The notes: generated by a model not told the origin, from the sequence alone. A stretch of DNA of 57,040 nt from Nitratireductor aquibiodomus NL21 = JCM 21793 (GCF_000615975.1 NZ_BAMP01000019.1:1-57040), one strand, 5' to 3'; numbered from the stretch's first letter, positions 10,999 through 21,039 are shown. Made by a program: numbers and translations.

Positions 10999-11622
10999 CT
11001 ACCGCTTAACGATTACTTTAGCACCAACTTCGGTACGGTTGTAAAGGTCAATGATGTCCTGATTCATCAATCTGATGCATCCCGACGACATTGCCTTGCC
11101 GATGGAGCGCCATTCCGGCGTGCCGTGCAGGCGATAGCCGGTGTCGCCACCGCGGTTGAACAGATAGAGCGCGCGTGCGCCGAGCGGATTGGACAGGCCG
11201 GGCGGCATGCCGCGGCGCCATTTCGCCAGCTCCGGCTGACGGCCGATCATCGCAGACGGCGGCGTCCAGGTCGGCCACTCGCGCTTCATGGCGATGCGCG
11301 CCGTGCCCGCCCATTCAAAGCCCTCACGACCAACGCCGATGCCATAGCGCATGGCTTTGCCGCCATCCATCACGAGGTAGAGAAACTTGGCATTGGTGTC
11401 GACAATGATGGTGCCAGGCTTTTCCTTGGTTTCGTAGGAAACAATCTGACGGTGATACTGGCGGGGAACTTCATTGATCGGAATGCGGGGAAGCTGGTAG
11501 CCAGCGTCTTTCACCGTGCCGTAGTCGGACGTGAAAACCTTGAAAGGACCGCCCGTCGTACAGCCGGCAAGTGCCGTTGCAAGCCCCAGTGCCGCAGCGA
11601 CGGCGATGGATTTGAATTTCAT
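10999..11622 (-). CDS. L,D-transpeptidase lipoprotein (YkuD/ErfK fold)
   Basis: 207 residues. A lipoprotein signal peptide ends in the lipobox LAGC with the lipidated Cys at residue 21, so the mature protein should be anchored in the envelope. The catalytic YkuD region has H166 in RLHGTPEW and the signature SSGCIRL with nucleophile C182. Such enzymes make 3-3 peptidoglycan crosslinks or attach proteins to peptidoglycan. ATG 11622 was chosen because it gives the signal peptide directly. Confidence 0.92.
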   Translation of the reverse strand: MKFKSIAVAAALGLATALAGCTTGGPFKVFTSDYGTVKDAGYQLPRIPINEVPRQYHRQIVSYETKEKPGTIIVDTNAKFLYLVMDGGKAMRYGIGVGREGFEWAGTARIAMKREWPTWTPPSAMIGRQPELAKWRRGMPPGLSNPLGARALYLFNRGGDTGYRLHGTPEWRSIGKAMSSGCIRLMNQDIIDLYNRTEVGAKVIVKR

Positions 11623-11818
11623 GTGTTCCCCCAGCCCGGATACCTTAATTATGCCTGAAGCGCGTCGTAATCTGATCATCATTGTTAAATTCTTGGTTAA
11701 CAAATTGCCAAGGCTTAGGCCGCGCTGACGTAGCGGAAGCCCCTTATTGACTCACATTATTGCAAACAGGCAACACAATCCCCAGTTTCTGCATTGATGA
11801 AAGCGCAGGAGTCGCATC

Positions 11819-12208
11819 ATGAATGTTGGACAGGCCGCCCGCCGTTCGGGATTACCGGCTAAGACGATTCGCTATTATGAGGAAATTGGCTTGATAGCAC
11901 CGCAGCGTGCGGGCAACGGCTATCGCGCCTACAGCGATCAGGACCTCCATTTTCTGACATTTCTGAAGCGCGCGCGGGGGCTTGGCTTCTCCATCGACGA
12001 ATGCCGGCAACTCATGGCTCTCTATCGGGATAAAGAGCGGGCAAGCCAGGACGTGCGCGATATAGCCGTGTCCCATGTGGCGGCAATCGACGACAAGATC
12101 GCTGAACTGCAATCCATGCGCGCAGTTCTCAACAAGCTGATCCTTGCCTGCCGGGGCGATGAACGTCCGGATTGCCCAATCCTCAATGACATCGCCGGAG
12201 CACGGTAA
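11819..12208 (+). CDS. MerR-family copper-responsive regulator (CueR/HmrR-like)
   Basis: 129 residues. The N-terminal winged helix-turn-helix (MNVGQAARRSGLPAKTIRYYEEIGL) is followed by a dimerisation helix and the metal loop C111-RGDERPD-C119. With a one-residue offset this matches CueR C112 and C120, and S76 matches the Ser77 that distinguishes the monovalent-copper sensors. Known family members activate copper efflux ATPase and oxidase genes by untwisting a 19-20 bp spacer promoter. No copA is next to it, so its targets lie elsewhere. Confidence 0.87.
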   Translation: MNVGQAARRSGLPAKTIRYYEEIGLIAPQRAGNGYRAYSDQDLHFLTFLKRARGLGFSIDECRQLMALYRDKERASQDVRDIAVSHVAAIDDKIAELQSMRAVLNKLILACRGDERPDCPILNDIAGAR

Positions 12209-12246
12209 GGCTTCAAACGGGGCTATGAGGATGGCATAATTCCGCA

Positions 12247-12747
12247 ATGCCGATCATCTCTCCGATTCCCGTCAACCCTCTGGCCGATGGGCGCCAGTCG
12301 GATCGCGCCATGGTCATCCGACGCGGCGTGCAACGCCTGCTGATGAGCATGGGGGCCGTTGTGTTGCCGGAGTTGACGCTTGCCACCGGTCGTCGCGCCG
12401 ATCTCGTGGCGCTGACGCGGAAAGGCGATATCTGGATCATCGAGATCAAGTCGTCGGTTGAGGATTTTCGAGTGGATCGGAAATGGCCGGATTACCGCCA
12501 GCACTCCGATCGCTTCTTCTTTGCGACCCACCCGGAAGTGCCGGCAGAGATTTTCCCCGAGGAGTGCGGTTTTATCCTGTCTGACGGCTATGGGGCCGAG
12601 ATCCTCCGCGAGCCCGACGAACACCGGCTCGCCGCCGCCACACGCAAGGCGATGATGCTGCGCTTTGCGCGGGCGGGTGCGGCGCGCGTCACCGCTGCGG
12701 AGCTTGCCGGTATCGAGGTCCCGCTTGCCGAAGGCGAGGTGGGCTGA
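12247..12747 (+). CDS. mmcB: MmcB-family DNA repair protein
   Basis: 166 residues. The core GRRADLVALTRKGDIWIIEIKSS has the D-x(n)-E-x-K arrangement of a PD-(D/E)XK nuclease-like fold, and the rest matches the MmcB/DUF1052 family of alphaproteobacteria. In Caulobacter, mmcB is linked to damage-induced mutagenesis. I looked for the alphaproteobacterial LexA motif (GTTC-N7-GTTC) in the upstream 60 bases and do not see it. The gene starts 38 bases after cueR and may be read with it. Confidence 0.85.
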   Translation: MPIISPIPVNPLADGRQSDRAMVIRRGVQRLLMSMGAVVLPELTLATGRRADLVALTRKGDIWIIEIKSSVEDFRVDRKWPDYRQHSDRFFFATHPEVPAEIFPEECGFILSDGYGAEILREPDEHRLAAATRKAMMLRFARAGAARVTAAELAGIEVPLAEGEVG

Positions 12748-12750
12748 AGC

Positions 12751-13368
12751 TCAGGGTGTGATGGGTGCGCGGCCCGTCGCCAGTGCATGGTCGAGATATT
12801 CGACACGGTCCTGCCCGAAGAACGCCTCGCCGTTCAGCACATAGGTGGGCACGCCAACTGCATCGGCCTCGACCGCGTCTTTCGTATTCTGCGCGCGGAT
12901 TGCGGCAATCGCTTCGCTTTGGGCGGCTTCGAGAATGGATGCGGCGTCGAACTTCTCCAGTTCCAGATATTTCGCCAGCGTGTCGGGATCGGCGATGTTC
13001 TCCTCGTTCGCCCACACGGCGGCGAAAACACGCTCCATATAGCTCATGGGGTCGTGCCCTCCGGCGACCAGGGCCGCAATCACATGGTCTGAAAGAGCCG
13101 GGTCGACAGGCCAATGCCTTGGCGTCTTGTTGATGGGCATGCCGCGGAAATCCGCGATGCGCTGCAGTTCGACCAGTCGCAGTCGCTGGCGCACCGGAGG
13201 GCGCTTTGCCGGCGGGACCGCACCGGAAATCTCCCACACACCCATCAGGTTGACCGGCTTCACCCGCACGGTCGCGCCATGTTTGGACAGAACCGTCCGC
13301 AGTGGCCGATGACCCAGATAGGTGAAGGGCGAAGCGGAAGTGAAATAGTAGTCGACGGTGGCTGGCAT
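12751..13368 (-). CDS. 2-hydroxychromene-2-carboxylate isomerase family protein (DsbA fold)
   Basis: 205 residues. The thioredoxin-like kappa-GST fold begins VDYYFTSASPFTYLGH, where a serine replaces the cysteines of true DsbA proteins, as in HCCA isomerases that use glutathione in aromatic degradation. The C-terminal GVPTYVLNGEAFFGQDRVEYL is the conserved cis-proline and helix region. No aromatic degradation genes are nearby, so the substrate is unknown. It converges on mmcB with a 3-base gap. Upstream lies a mobile-element remnant. Confidence 0.83.
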   Translation of the reverse strand: MPATVDYYFTSASPFTYLGHRPLRTVLSKHGATVRVKPVNLMGVWEISGAVPPAKRPPVRQRLRLVELQRIADFRGMPINKTPRHWPVDPALSDHVIAALVAGGHDPMSYMERVFAAVWANEENIADPDTLAKYLELEKFDAASILEAAQSEAIAAIRAQNTKDAVEADAVGVPTYVLNGEAFFGQDRVEYLDHALATGRAPITP

Positions 13369-13400
13369 GAGTGTCTCCGGTACATTTTCCGAGGCTGAAA

Positions 13401-13670
13401 CTAGGGTCAGGACCTATTAATATGGTCGCAATGGTCGGCCTGATTTGTGCGGATACGCGAAGCAAGACCACAGGAAGACTTCATGTCTTTCAAGGTCTTG
13501 CGACAAAGTAGGCCGTGCAAATCAGGCCGATCCGAAGGACGCTCGATAGACCGGCGACCTGCCACGTCAAACCCCTTGACCGGGAGAAGGACCCCGCTCT
13601 GCGGGCTTTTCCTTGCATCTCTTGGTCTATCGATCGCCATTGTGGTCATATTAATGGGTCCTGACCCTAG
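13401..13670. mobile_element. 270-bp MITE-like element with terminal inverted repeats
   Basis: The 34-base ends (13401-13434 and 13637-13670) are inverted repeats matching at 30 of 34 positions; they start CTAGGGTCAGGACC. Both ends sit in CTAG, so the core GGGTC...GACCC is flanked by TA, as for IS630/Tc1-type insertions. The inside is two structured halves: a long hairpin (13435-13447 with 13518-13530, inner GCAAGACC/GGTCTTGC), and a second one (13543-13552 with 13624-13633). The second encloses CCCGC-TCT-GCGGG followed by CTTTT. No transposase is encoded. It fills the 328-base gap between the isomerase and thioesterase genes. Confidence 0.8.
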
Positions 13671-13696
13671 CGAGCCAGGCGCCGCACCGATAGACG

Positions 13697-14242
13697 TCAG
13701 GCCAACACTTTTGCGCGAGCGCGCAGGCCCTGATGCGAGGCCATGAAAGCCTTTTCCTCGTCATTTGGAGCGCGCGGTGCCGTATCGACGCCGAGCGCGC
13801 TCATCAACTCGTCCATCGGAACGAAGCGCTTTCCGCGATAATCGTAAACACCTCCGGTGGTGAGGATCATGGCGGCGATACGTCCGTCCTGGAGGACGAA
13901 ACGATGCTGTCCAATGATCTGCGTGCCGTCCCACGTCTCGATGGTGGAGACCACATCGAAACGCTGCCACAGGCGAACCTCGCGCACATAGGCCGTCTGA
14001 AGTCCGCCAAGCAGCGGCGCCCAGCCGCGTTCGCGGGCTGCCGCCACCAGACCGCTGCGCAGAAAAATGTCGATCCGCCCCATATCCGCCAGCATCATGT
14101 AGCGGGCGTTGTTGAGGTGGATATTCATGTCGATGTCGGTCGGCAGGCAGCGGAACGAGAGCGTGCTCTCATCGCCCAGCCGGTAGACGCCCCGGCTCTT
14201 GCGTGTGGCTGCCACACGAAGAAGACGCATCCAGACATACAT
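13697..14242 (-). CDS. Acyl-CoA thioesterase family protein (hotdog fold, THEM6/4HBT-like)
   Basis: 181 residues. LSFRCLPTDIDMNIHLNNARYMMLADMGRIDIFLRSG is the hotdog-fold region in which the conserved D-x-x-x-H-x-x-N segment of 4-hydroxybenzoyl-CoA-type thioesterases lies. Proteins of this type hydrolyse acyl-CoA thioesters. It lies 142 bases downstream of the beta-oxidation genes on the same strand, which suits a role in acyl-CoA turnover, but this is only context. Confidence 0.78.
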   Translation of the reverse strand: MYVWMRLLRVAATRKSRGVYRLGDESTLSFRCLPTDIDMNIHLNNARYMMLADMGRIDIFLRSGLVAAARERGWAPLLGGLQTAYVREVRLWQRFDVVSTIETWDGTQIIGQHRFVLQDGRIAAMILTTGGVYDYRGKRFVPMDELMSALGVDTAPRAPNDEEKAFMASHQGLRARAKVLA

Positions 14243-14384
14243 GGTTTTCTATCCTGACGGGTTTGGTGTGGCGGCTGGCGCTCAACGAGCCTCAAGCGAG
14301 GCTGCGACCTGTGGCGCTGCACTATCTATCGTCCCGGATGCGGTTCCGTATCCGGGACGGTGTTTTCGCTTCAAGCGGTGGGCC

Positions 14385-16603
14385 TCAGGCGGCTTTCTTC
14401 TCCGCCGCCTTTTCAGGCGCGAAGCGCTGGTAGAAGGTCTCGCCGCTCTCAGCCATGTCCAGCAGGAGCTTCGGGGCTTTGAACTGCTTGCCGTACTTCT
14501 TCTGCAGGCGCTTGGTCATGGCAACGAAGGCATCAGCACCCATCCCATCAATGTAGGACAGCGCGCCGCCCGTATAGGGTGCGAAGCCGAAGGCGAGGAT
14601 GGAGCCGACATCCGCCTCGCGCGGATCGACGACAATGCCTTCTTCCATGATGCGGGCCGCTTCCAGCGCGATCGTGGCCAGGAAACGCTCCTGCAGTTCC
14701 TCGACATCGATCTTGTCCGGGTTCTTCTGCGGATAGAGATCCTTCAGGCCGGCCCAGAGATGCTTCTTTGCAGCTTTGCCGGATAGTCATAGAAGCCCTT
14801 GCCGTTCTTGCGGCCAAGGCGGCCATGCTTGTCGACCAGCGTGTCGATCAGCTCCATGTGGCGCGGGTCGACGGCCTTGGGGCCGAGATCGCGCACGGTC
14901 TGCTTCATGATCTTCTGGGCGAGATCGACAGCCGTCTCATCGGTGAGCGCAAGCGGGCCAATTGGCATGCCGGCCATCTTCGCCGCATTCTCCACCATCG
15001 GGGCGGGTACGCCCTCGATGACCATGGAGAAGGCCTCCTGCATGTAGCGCAGGACGCAGCGATTGACGTAGAAGCCGCGCGTATCGTTGACCACGATGGG
15101 CGTCTTCTTGATGGCGCGCACATAGTCCATCGCCATGGCCAGCGCCTTGTCGCCGGTCTTCTTGCCCATGATGATCTCCACCAGCATCATCTTGTCGACG
15201 GGGGAGAAGAAGTGGATGCCGATGAAGTTCTTCGGGCGTTTGGAGTTTTTCGCCAGGCCGGAGATCGGAATGGTAGAGGTGTTGGAGGCGAAGACGGCGG
15301 ACGGCTTCAGAACCGCCTCGGCCTTCTCTGTCGCCGTTTTCTTGATCTCCGAATCCTCGAACACCGCCTCGATCACCAGATCGCAGCCTTCAAGCTCGGC
15401 ATAATCGTCACTCGGTGTGATGAGGGAGAGGAGCTTTTCCTTGTCTTCGGCGGTGGCGCGGCCCTTCTTGATGGCCTTGTCCATCAGGTCGGCCGAATGC
15501 GCCTTGCCCTTTTCGGCGGATGCCGTGTCGCGGTCGATCAGAACGACCGGAATGCCGGCTTTGGCCGTGACGAAGGCGATGCCTGCGCCCATGAAGCCGG
15601 CGCCCAGAACCCCGATTTTCCTGAGCTTCTTCGCTGGCACGTCGTCCGGACGGCGCGCGCCCTTGTTGAGCTCCTGCAGCGAGACGAAGAGCGAGCGGAT
15701 CATCATCTTCGCTTCGGTCGTCTGCATGATCTCGGTGAAATAGCGCTGCTCGATGGTCAGCGCGGTATCGAAGGGCACCAGCATGCCCTCATAGACGCAT
15801 TTCAGGATCGCAGCTGCTGCCGGGTAATTGTTGTAGGTCTCACGGCGCAGGATGGCGATTGCCGGCGGCCAGAGGTTTGCGCCTGCTGCCGAGTAGACGG
15901 GGCCGCCGGGCAGTTTGAAGCCCTTCTCGTCCCACGGCTGAACCGGGCTGAGGCCGTCGAGGACCATCTTCTTCGCCGTCTCGACCAGCTTCTTCGGCGC
16001 GGCGATCTCGTGGATCAGCCCCATGGCCTTCGCCTTCTGCGGCGTCAGCGTCTGGCCGGTGGTCAGCATCTGCAGGGCTTCCTGCGGCTTGGCAAGGCGT
16101 GGCACGCGTTGGGTGCCGCCCGCGCCGGGGAAAATGCCCACCTTCACTTCAGGAAGCGCCATCTTCACTGCCGGGCTGTCGGCTGCGACGCGGCCATGGC
16201 AGGCGAGCGACAGCTCGAAAGCGCCGCCCATGCAGGTGCCGTTGATGGCCGAGACCCACGGCTTGCCGGAGGTTTCAAGCTTGCGCCAGAGCCAGCCCAT
16301 GCGGCCGGCATTGTCGAACAGAAGCTTGACCGCCTTCTTGCGGTCCTTGGCCTTTTCCTTCTCGAACTGGCCGAGCATTTTCTGCAGCATGGTCAGGTCC
16401 GCGCCGCCGGAAAAGGTCTCCTTGCCCGAGGTGATGACAGCACCCTTGATCGCATCGCTGCCGGCAACCTGGTCGATGATCGCGTCCAGCTCGTTCATCA
16501 CCTCTTCGGTGAAGACGTTCATGGAGCGGTCCGGCATGTCCCAGGTGACGAGCGCGATGCCGTCTGCTTCCACGTCAACGGTGAAATTCTTGTAGTCGGT
16601 CAT
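14385..16603 (-). CDS. Fatty-acid oxidation multifunctional protein FadB/FadJ (-1 frameshift at ~14774)
   Basis: Enoyl-CoA hydratase plus 3-hydroxyacyl-CoA dehydrogenase. Residues ~1-190 form the crotonase domain ([15 protein letters not shown]), residue ~328 onward the NAD-binding domain ([14 protein letters not shown]), then the C-terminal dehydrogenase domain ([15 protein letters not shown]). The main frame stops at 14744 soon after GFYDYPAK. The next frame continues to 14385 ([28 protein letters not shown]). One added base at AAG|CTGCAAAG restores [12 protein letters not shown] and a 739-residue protein. It follows fadA by 22 bases in one operon. Confidence 0.92.
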
Positions 16604-16625
16604 GGTCTGATCTCTCCCCGACAGC

Positions 16626-17834
16626 TCAAACGCGTTCGATGATGGTTGCGGTGCCCATGCCCGCGCCGATGCACAGCGTCACGAGCGCAGTGTTCAGGTC
16701 GCGGCGCTCAAGCTCGTCGAGAACCGTGCCGAAAATCATCGCGCCGGTCGCACCCAGCGGGTGGCCCATGGCGATTGCGCCGCCATTCACATTGATCCGG
16801 TCATGGTCGATCTCGAAGGCTTGCATGTAACGCAGCACCACCGAGGCGAAAGCCTCGTTCAGCTCGAACAGGTCGATGTCCGAAAGCTTCATCCTGGCTT
16901 TCTTCAGAAGCTTTTCCGTCACGTCGACCGGGCCGGTCAGCATGATCGCTGGCTCGGAGCCGATATTGGTGAAGGCGCGGATCCTTGCGCGCGGCGCGAG
17001 CCCCATGGATTTGCCGGCCTTGCGCGAACCGAGCAGCACGGCGGCCGCGCCATCGACGATGCCCGACGAGTTGCCGGCGTGGTGCACATGGTTGATGCTT
17101 TCAAGCTCCGGATAGCGCTGCACGGCCACGGCGTCGAAACCGCCCATTTCGCCGGGCATCACGAAGGATGGATTCAACTGGCCAAGCGCCTGCATGTCGG
17201 TGCCGGGGCGCATGTGCTCGTCATGATCGAGAATAGTCAGGCCGTTCTGGTCTTCCACGGGGATCACCGACTTCTTGAAATAGCCCTTGTCCCAGGAGTT
17301 CTTGGCGCGCTTCTGGCTTTCCACGGCATAGGCGTCCACATCGTCGCGGGAAAAGCCGTATTTCGTGGCGATCAGGTCTGCGGACACGCCCTGCGGCATG
17401 AAATAGGAGGGGATGCCGACCGAAGGGTCCATGAACCATGCGCCGCCGGACATGCCCATGCCGACGCGCGACATGCTCTCCACGCCGCCGGCAATGACGA
17501 TTTCGTCGGAGCCGCCGGCGATCTTGGCCGCGCCCAGATTGATGGCGTCGAGGCCCGATGCGCAGAAGCGCGAGATCTGCATGCCCGGAGCCGCGTTCGC
17601 GTAGCGCGCCTCGAAGGCGGCCGAGCGCGGGATCACGGAGCCGGCTTCACCGACCGGATCGACGCAGCCGAAAATGATGTCGTCCACCTTGGCGGTGTCG
17701 AGGCCGTTGCGGTCGCGCACGGCTTCCAGAACTTTCGCGCCAAGGCGCACGGCGGGCACCTCGTGCAGCGAACCGTCCTTCTTCCCGCGTCCGCGCGGCG
17801 TGCGCACGGCGTCATATACATAAGCGTCAGCCAT
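16626..17834 (-). CDS. Acetyl-CoA C-acyltransferase (thiolase, FadA-like)
   Basis: 402 residues. Thiolase active-site elements are all present: the acylated cysteine in [11 protein letters not shown] (~residue 90), NEAFA, the GHPLGATG histidine (~354), and the second cysteine in CIGAGMGTA near the C-terminus. It performs the last step of beta-oxidation, cleaving 3-ketoacyl-CoA. It is placed between the acyl-CoA dehydrogenase and fadB with short spacers, completing a beta-oxidation operon. No signs of damage. Confidence 0.94.
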   Translation of the reverse strand: MADAYVYDAVRTPRGRGKKDGSLHEVPAVRLGAKVLEAVRDRNGLDTAKVDDIIFGCVDPVGEAGSVIPRSAAFEARYANAAPGMQISRFCASGLDAINLGAAKIAGGSDEIVIAGGVESMSRVGMGMSGGAWFMDPSVGIPSYFMPQGVSADLIATKYGFSRDDVDAYAVESQKRAKNSWDKGYFKKSVIPVEDQNGLTILDHDEHMRPGTDMQALGQLNPSFVMPGEMGGFDAVAVQRYPELESINHVHHAGNSSGIVDGAAAVLLGSRKAGKSMGLAPRARIRAFTNIGSEPAIMLTGPVDVTEKLLKKARMKLSDIDLFELNEAFASVVLRYMQAFEIDHDRINVNGGAIAMGHPLGATGAMIFGTVLDELERRDLNTALVTLCIGAGMGTATIIERV

Positions 17835-17881
17835 ATCGGTCTCCCTGCTTTACCGACCCAACGCGGGGTCGTGCGATTGGT

Positions 17882-19051
17882 TCAAAGGGTTCTGGCGATC
17901 ACCAGCTTCATGATCTCGTTGGTGCCGCCATAGATGCGCTGCACGCGGGCGTCGCGATACATGCGCGCGATGGGATATTCGTTCATATAGCCATAGCCGC
18001 CGTGGAGCTGCAGGCATTCGTCGACCACCTTGCACTGCAGGTCGGTGAGCCAGTATTTGACCATGGAGGCGGTGGCGGTATCGAGATTGCCGGCGAGGTG
18101 ACGTGCCACGCAATCATTGTAGAAAACGCGGCCGACCGTTGCCTCGGTTTTCAGTTCCGCCAGTTTGAACTGGGTGTTCTGAAAGTCGATCACCTTCTGG
18201 CCGAAGGCCTTGCGCTCTTTCACATAGTCGATGGTGACGGCCAGAGCGCGCTCGATCATGGCTATCGCCTGGGCGCCGATCAGAAGCCGCTCCTGCGGGA
18301 GTTGCTGCATGAGCTGCACAAAGCCCTGGCCTTCCTCATGACCGAGAAGATTGGCGGTTGGCACACGCACATCGTTGAAGAAGAGTTCCGAAGTGTCGTT
18401 GGACTTGAGGCCGATCTTGTCGAGGTTGCGACCGCGCTCAAACCCTTCGGTCTCGTCGGTTTCGACCACGATCAGGGATGTGCCCTTCGCGCCCTGGCTA
18501 GGGTCCGTCTTGGCCACCACGATAACGAGATTGGCTAACTGCCCGTTGGTGATGAAGGTCTTGGAGCCGTTGAGGCGGTAATGGTTTCCGTCCTTCTCCG
18601 CCCGCGTTTTCACACCCTGAAGATCGGACCCGGCGCCGGGTTCGGTCATGGCGATTGCGCCGATCAACTCGCCGCTCGCGAGCTTCGGCAGCCAGCGCTG
18701 CTTCTGCTCTTCCGAGCCGTAATGGAGGATGTATGGCGCGACGATGGCGTTGTGGAGCGCAATGCCGAAACCATCGACGCCCACATGGCTGATCGCTTCG
18801 ATGATCGCGCTTTCATGGGCGTAGGCGCCGCCCGCACCGCCATGCTCCTCCGGCATCGAGGCGCAGAGAAGGCCCGCAGCGCCGGCTTTCTCCCAGCTTG
18901 CGCGGTCGAAGATCTCCGCTTTCTCGAACGCTTCATAGTGAGGCGCAATCTCTTCCGTCAGGAAGCGGCTCGCCATGTCATAGAGCATGGCGACGTCTTC
19001 ACCGGCCCAGTCGGGCCGAGAAAGGCCAAGTACGGACTGTGGGTCTGCCAC
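17882..19051 (-). CDS. Acyl-CoA dehydrogenase
   Basis: 389 residues from a GTG start at 19051, chosen because AGGAGG lies seven bases before it; a longer in-frame TTG start at 19072 lacks this. FAD-binding signature segments are visible: GAIAMTEPGAGSDLQGVKT in the middle and YGGTNEIMKLVIARTL at the end, where the glutamate is the usual catalytic base position. It oxidises acyl-CoA to enoyl-CoA and passes electrons to ETF. The chain length preference is not readable. Next gene, fadA, is 47 bases downstream. Confidence 0.92.
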   Translation of the reverse strand: MADPQSVLGLSRPDWAGEDVAMLYDMASRFLTEEIAPHYEAFEKAEIFDRASWEKAGAAGLLCASMPEEHGGAGGAYAHESAIIEAISHVGVDGFGIALHNAIVAPYILHYGSEEQKQRWLPKLASGELIGAIAMTEPGAGSDLQGVKTRAEKDGNHYRLNGSKTFITNGQLANLVIVVAKTDPSQGAKGTSLIVVETDETEGFERGRNLDKIGLKSNDTSELFFNDVRVPTANLLGHEEGQGFVQLMQQLPQERLLIGAQAIAMIERALAVTIDYVKERKAFGQKVIDFQNTQFKLAELKTEATVGRVFYNDCVARHLAGNLDTATASMVKYWLTDLQCKVVDECLQLHGGYGYMNEYPIARMYRDARVQRIYGGTNEIMKLVIARTL

Positions 19052-19081
19052 TCTACGCCTCCTCGCTGACAACGCTGCGCA

Positions 19082-19099
19082 CTAGCGTAGGCACGCTAG
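19082..19099. repeat. Perfect 7-bp palindrome between the two acyl-CoA dehydrogenase genes
   Basis: CTAGCGT-AGGC-ACGCTAG in the 71-base gap. No T run follows, so it is not an intrinsic terminator. It could be a protein site or an RNA processing hairpin; function unknown. Confidence 0.45.
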
Positions 19100-19122
19100 A
19101 ACGAGCACGGCTTTCATACCAG

Positions 19123-20919
19123 TCAAAACGCCTCTTCCGGCAGGGCCATCATCGCGTCGGCGCCGGTGGAGATACGGGCGAGGTGCGCCGCCGTTTCGGG
19201 CATGACGCGCTCCATGAAATACCGGCCGGTGGCGATCTTGGCCTCAAGGAACGAGGCGTCGCCGTTGGCACCCGCGGCAATCTGCTCCTGCGCTTGCTTG
19301 ACCATTCGGCCCCACATGTAGCCAAGCGCCATAAGGCCCATCAGATGCATGTAGTCGTAGGAGGCCGCACCCGCATTGTCAGGCTTCTGGACCGCGTTCT
19401 GCATCAGCCAGAGCGAAGCGGCCTGCAGGTCGTTAAGGCCTTTCTTGAGCGCCTTCGTGAAGGGGGCCATCGCCTCGTCGTCACGATGGGCCTCACAGAA
19501 ATCGCCGACTTCCTTGAAGAAGGCCTGTGCGGCGCGGCCACCTTTGGCCGGCAGTTTGCGGCCCACCAGGTCCAGCGCCTGAATGCCGTTCGCGCCCTCG
19601 TAGATCATGGCGATGCGGGCGTCACGCACGAACTGGCTCATGCCATGTTCCTCGATATATCCGTGACCGCCGAACAGCTGCTGCGCCATGACGGCGTGCT
19701 CGAACCCCTTGTCGGTGAGAACGCCCTTGATCACGGGCGTCATCAGCGCCAGGAGATCGGATGCCGCTTCGCGGTCCTTCTCGTCTTCGGAGAGATGCGC
19801 GATGTCTGATTTGAGCGCGGTCCACAGGATCAGCGCACGTCCGGCCTCGTTGAAGGCGCGCATGGTCATCAGATTGCGGCGCACATCCGGGTGGACGATG
19901 ATCGGATCGGCCTTCTTTTCCGGTGCTCTCGGCCCTGTGAGCGAGCGGCCCTGTAGACGTTCGCGGGCATATTCCACCGCGCCCTGATAGGCAGCCTCGC
20001 CGACGGCGTGGCCCTGCAGGCCGACGCCGAGGCGCGCCTCGTTCATCATCGTGAACATGGCTTTGAGGCCGCCATGCTCCTCGCCAAGCAGATAGCCGGT
20101 GGCGTCGTCATAATTCATGACGCAGGTGGCATTGCCGTGAATGCCCATCTTTTCCTCGATGGCTCCGCAGGAAACCGCGTTGCGCGCACCGGGCGTGCCG
20201 GCATCGTCGATCATCACCTTAGGCACGATGAAGAGCGAGATGCCCTTCACGCCGGCGGGTGCACCCTCGATGCGAGCCAGAACCAGATGGATGATGTTTT
20301 CCGAGAGATCGTGCTCGCCCGCGGAAATGAAGATCTTCTGGCCGGAAATTTTGTAGCTTCCGTCGCCGTTTGGCACGGCTTTGGAAGTCAGAAGGCCCAG
20401 ATCGGTGCCGCAATGAGGCTCGGTCAGGTTCATGGTGCCGGTCCAGGTGCCTTCCACCATCTTCGGCAGCCACTTCTGCTTCTGCTCCTCGGTCCCATGT
20501 GTAAGGATCGCTGCGATGGCGCCCTGTGTGAGGCCCGGATACATCATCAGCGCCATATTGGCGGAAACCAGATACTCGCTGACGGCCGAGTGCACCGTGT
20601 AGGGGAGGCCCTGGCCGCCGTATTCTGCAGGCACGGAAAGGCCCAGCCAGCCGCCTTCGCAATATTGACGGTAGGCATCACCAAAGCCCTTCGGCGTCGT
20701 GACGGAACCATCCTCATGGCGGGTGCAGCCTTCGATGTCGCCTGTGCGATTGAGCGGCTGCATGACGTTTTCGGCCAGCTTCGCGCCTTCGCTCAGGATC
20801 GCTTCGACGATGTCCGGCGAGGCGTCGGCAAAGCCCGGCAGATTGTCGTAATTGCCGTAGCCAAGAACATCGTTGAGCACGAACAGCGTATCGCGCACGG
20901 GCGCACTGTAGGTCGGCAT
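19123..20919 (-). CDS. Acyl-CoA dehydrogenase, long (~600-residue) type
   Basis: 598 residues, about 200 more than classical acyl-CoA dehydrogenases, with the extended C-terminal helical domain of the long family. Motifs include [19 protein letters not shown] in the FAD-binding middle domain and [19 protein letters not shown] in the C-terminal flavin-contact region. The likely role is the first oxidation step for longer acyl-CoAs. It is the first gene of the beta-oxidation block, 72 bases downstream of a MerR-type operator. The start [19 protein letters not shown] is the family N-terminus. Confidence 0.92.
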   Translation of the reverse strand: MPTYSAPVRDTLFVLNDVLGYGNYDNLPGFADASPDIVEAILSEGAKLAENVMQPLNRTGDIEGCTRHEDGSVTTPKGFGDAYRQYCEGGWLGLSVPAEYGGQGLPYTVHSAVSEYLVSANMALMMYPGLTQGAIAAILTHGTEEQKQKWLPKMVEGTWTGTMNLTEPHCGTDLGLLTSKAVPNGDGSYKISGQKIFISAGEHDLSENIIHLVLARIEGAPAGVKGISLFIVPKVMIDDAGTPGARNAVSCGAIEEKMGIHGNATCVMNYDDATGYLLGEEHGGLKAMFTMMNEARLGVGLQGHAVGEAAYQGAVEYARERLQGRSLTGPRAPEKKADPIIVHPDVRRNLMTMRAFNEAGRALILWTALKSDIAHLSEDEKDREAASDLLALMTPVIKGVLTDKGFEHAVMAQQLFGGHGYIEEHGMSQFVRDARIAMIYEGANGIQALDLVGRKLPAKGGRAAQAFFKEVGDFCEAHRDDEAMAPFTKALKKGLNDLQAASLWLMQNAVQKPDNAGAASYDYMHLMGLMALGYMWGRMVKQAQEQIAAGANGDASFLEAKIATGRYFMERVMPETAAHLARISTGADAMMALPEEAF

Positions 20920-20983
20920 GAGACTCCTCCAGCTCTCGGAACAAAGGCGCGAACAGAGCTTTCGCGCAGCATCGGAAGCGCTC

Positions 20984-21016
20984 TAGCAAATTTTGACGTT
21001 TGCGTAAACGTCAAAA
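20984..21016 (-). promoter_or_regulatory. MerR-type promoter/operator of the beta-oxidation block
   Basis: A perfect dyad at 20991-21016: TTTTGACGTTT, spacer GCGT, AAACGTCAAAA. On the minus strand TTGACG (21014-21009) and TTGCTA (20989-20984) are 19 bases apart, the long spacer used by MerR-family activators, with the dyad over the spacer. The regulator gene lies upstream. Direct control by that regulator is inference. Confidence 0.75.
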
Positions 21017-21039
21017 ACGACGCGCGGCGTCACAAAGCC

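Noticed and set aside
11685..11701. TTAA...TTAAC pair upstream of the L,D-transpeptidase gene as a CtrA site
   Set aside because: The spacing is eight bases, not seven, so it does not meet the CtrA consensus.
12209..12246. LexA (GTTC-N7-GTTC) box before mmcB
   Set aside because: Looked for because the family is damage-inducible, but no such motif is present in the spacer or in the ~100 bases before it.
13447..13746. Small protein of 99 codons inside the MITE
   Set aside because: The frame runs through both the inverted repeat and the flanking gene end, has no ribosome binding site and no family features.
14768..16642. 624-codon open frame on the plus strand, antisense to fadB
   Set aside because: It mirrors the fadB coding sequence, has His/Arg/Gly-rich composition typical of antisense frames in GC-rich DNA, and matches no family. 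The same applies to long antisense frames at 3062-4195, 16761-17933, 29216-30214 and 33879-35660.
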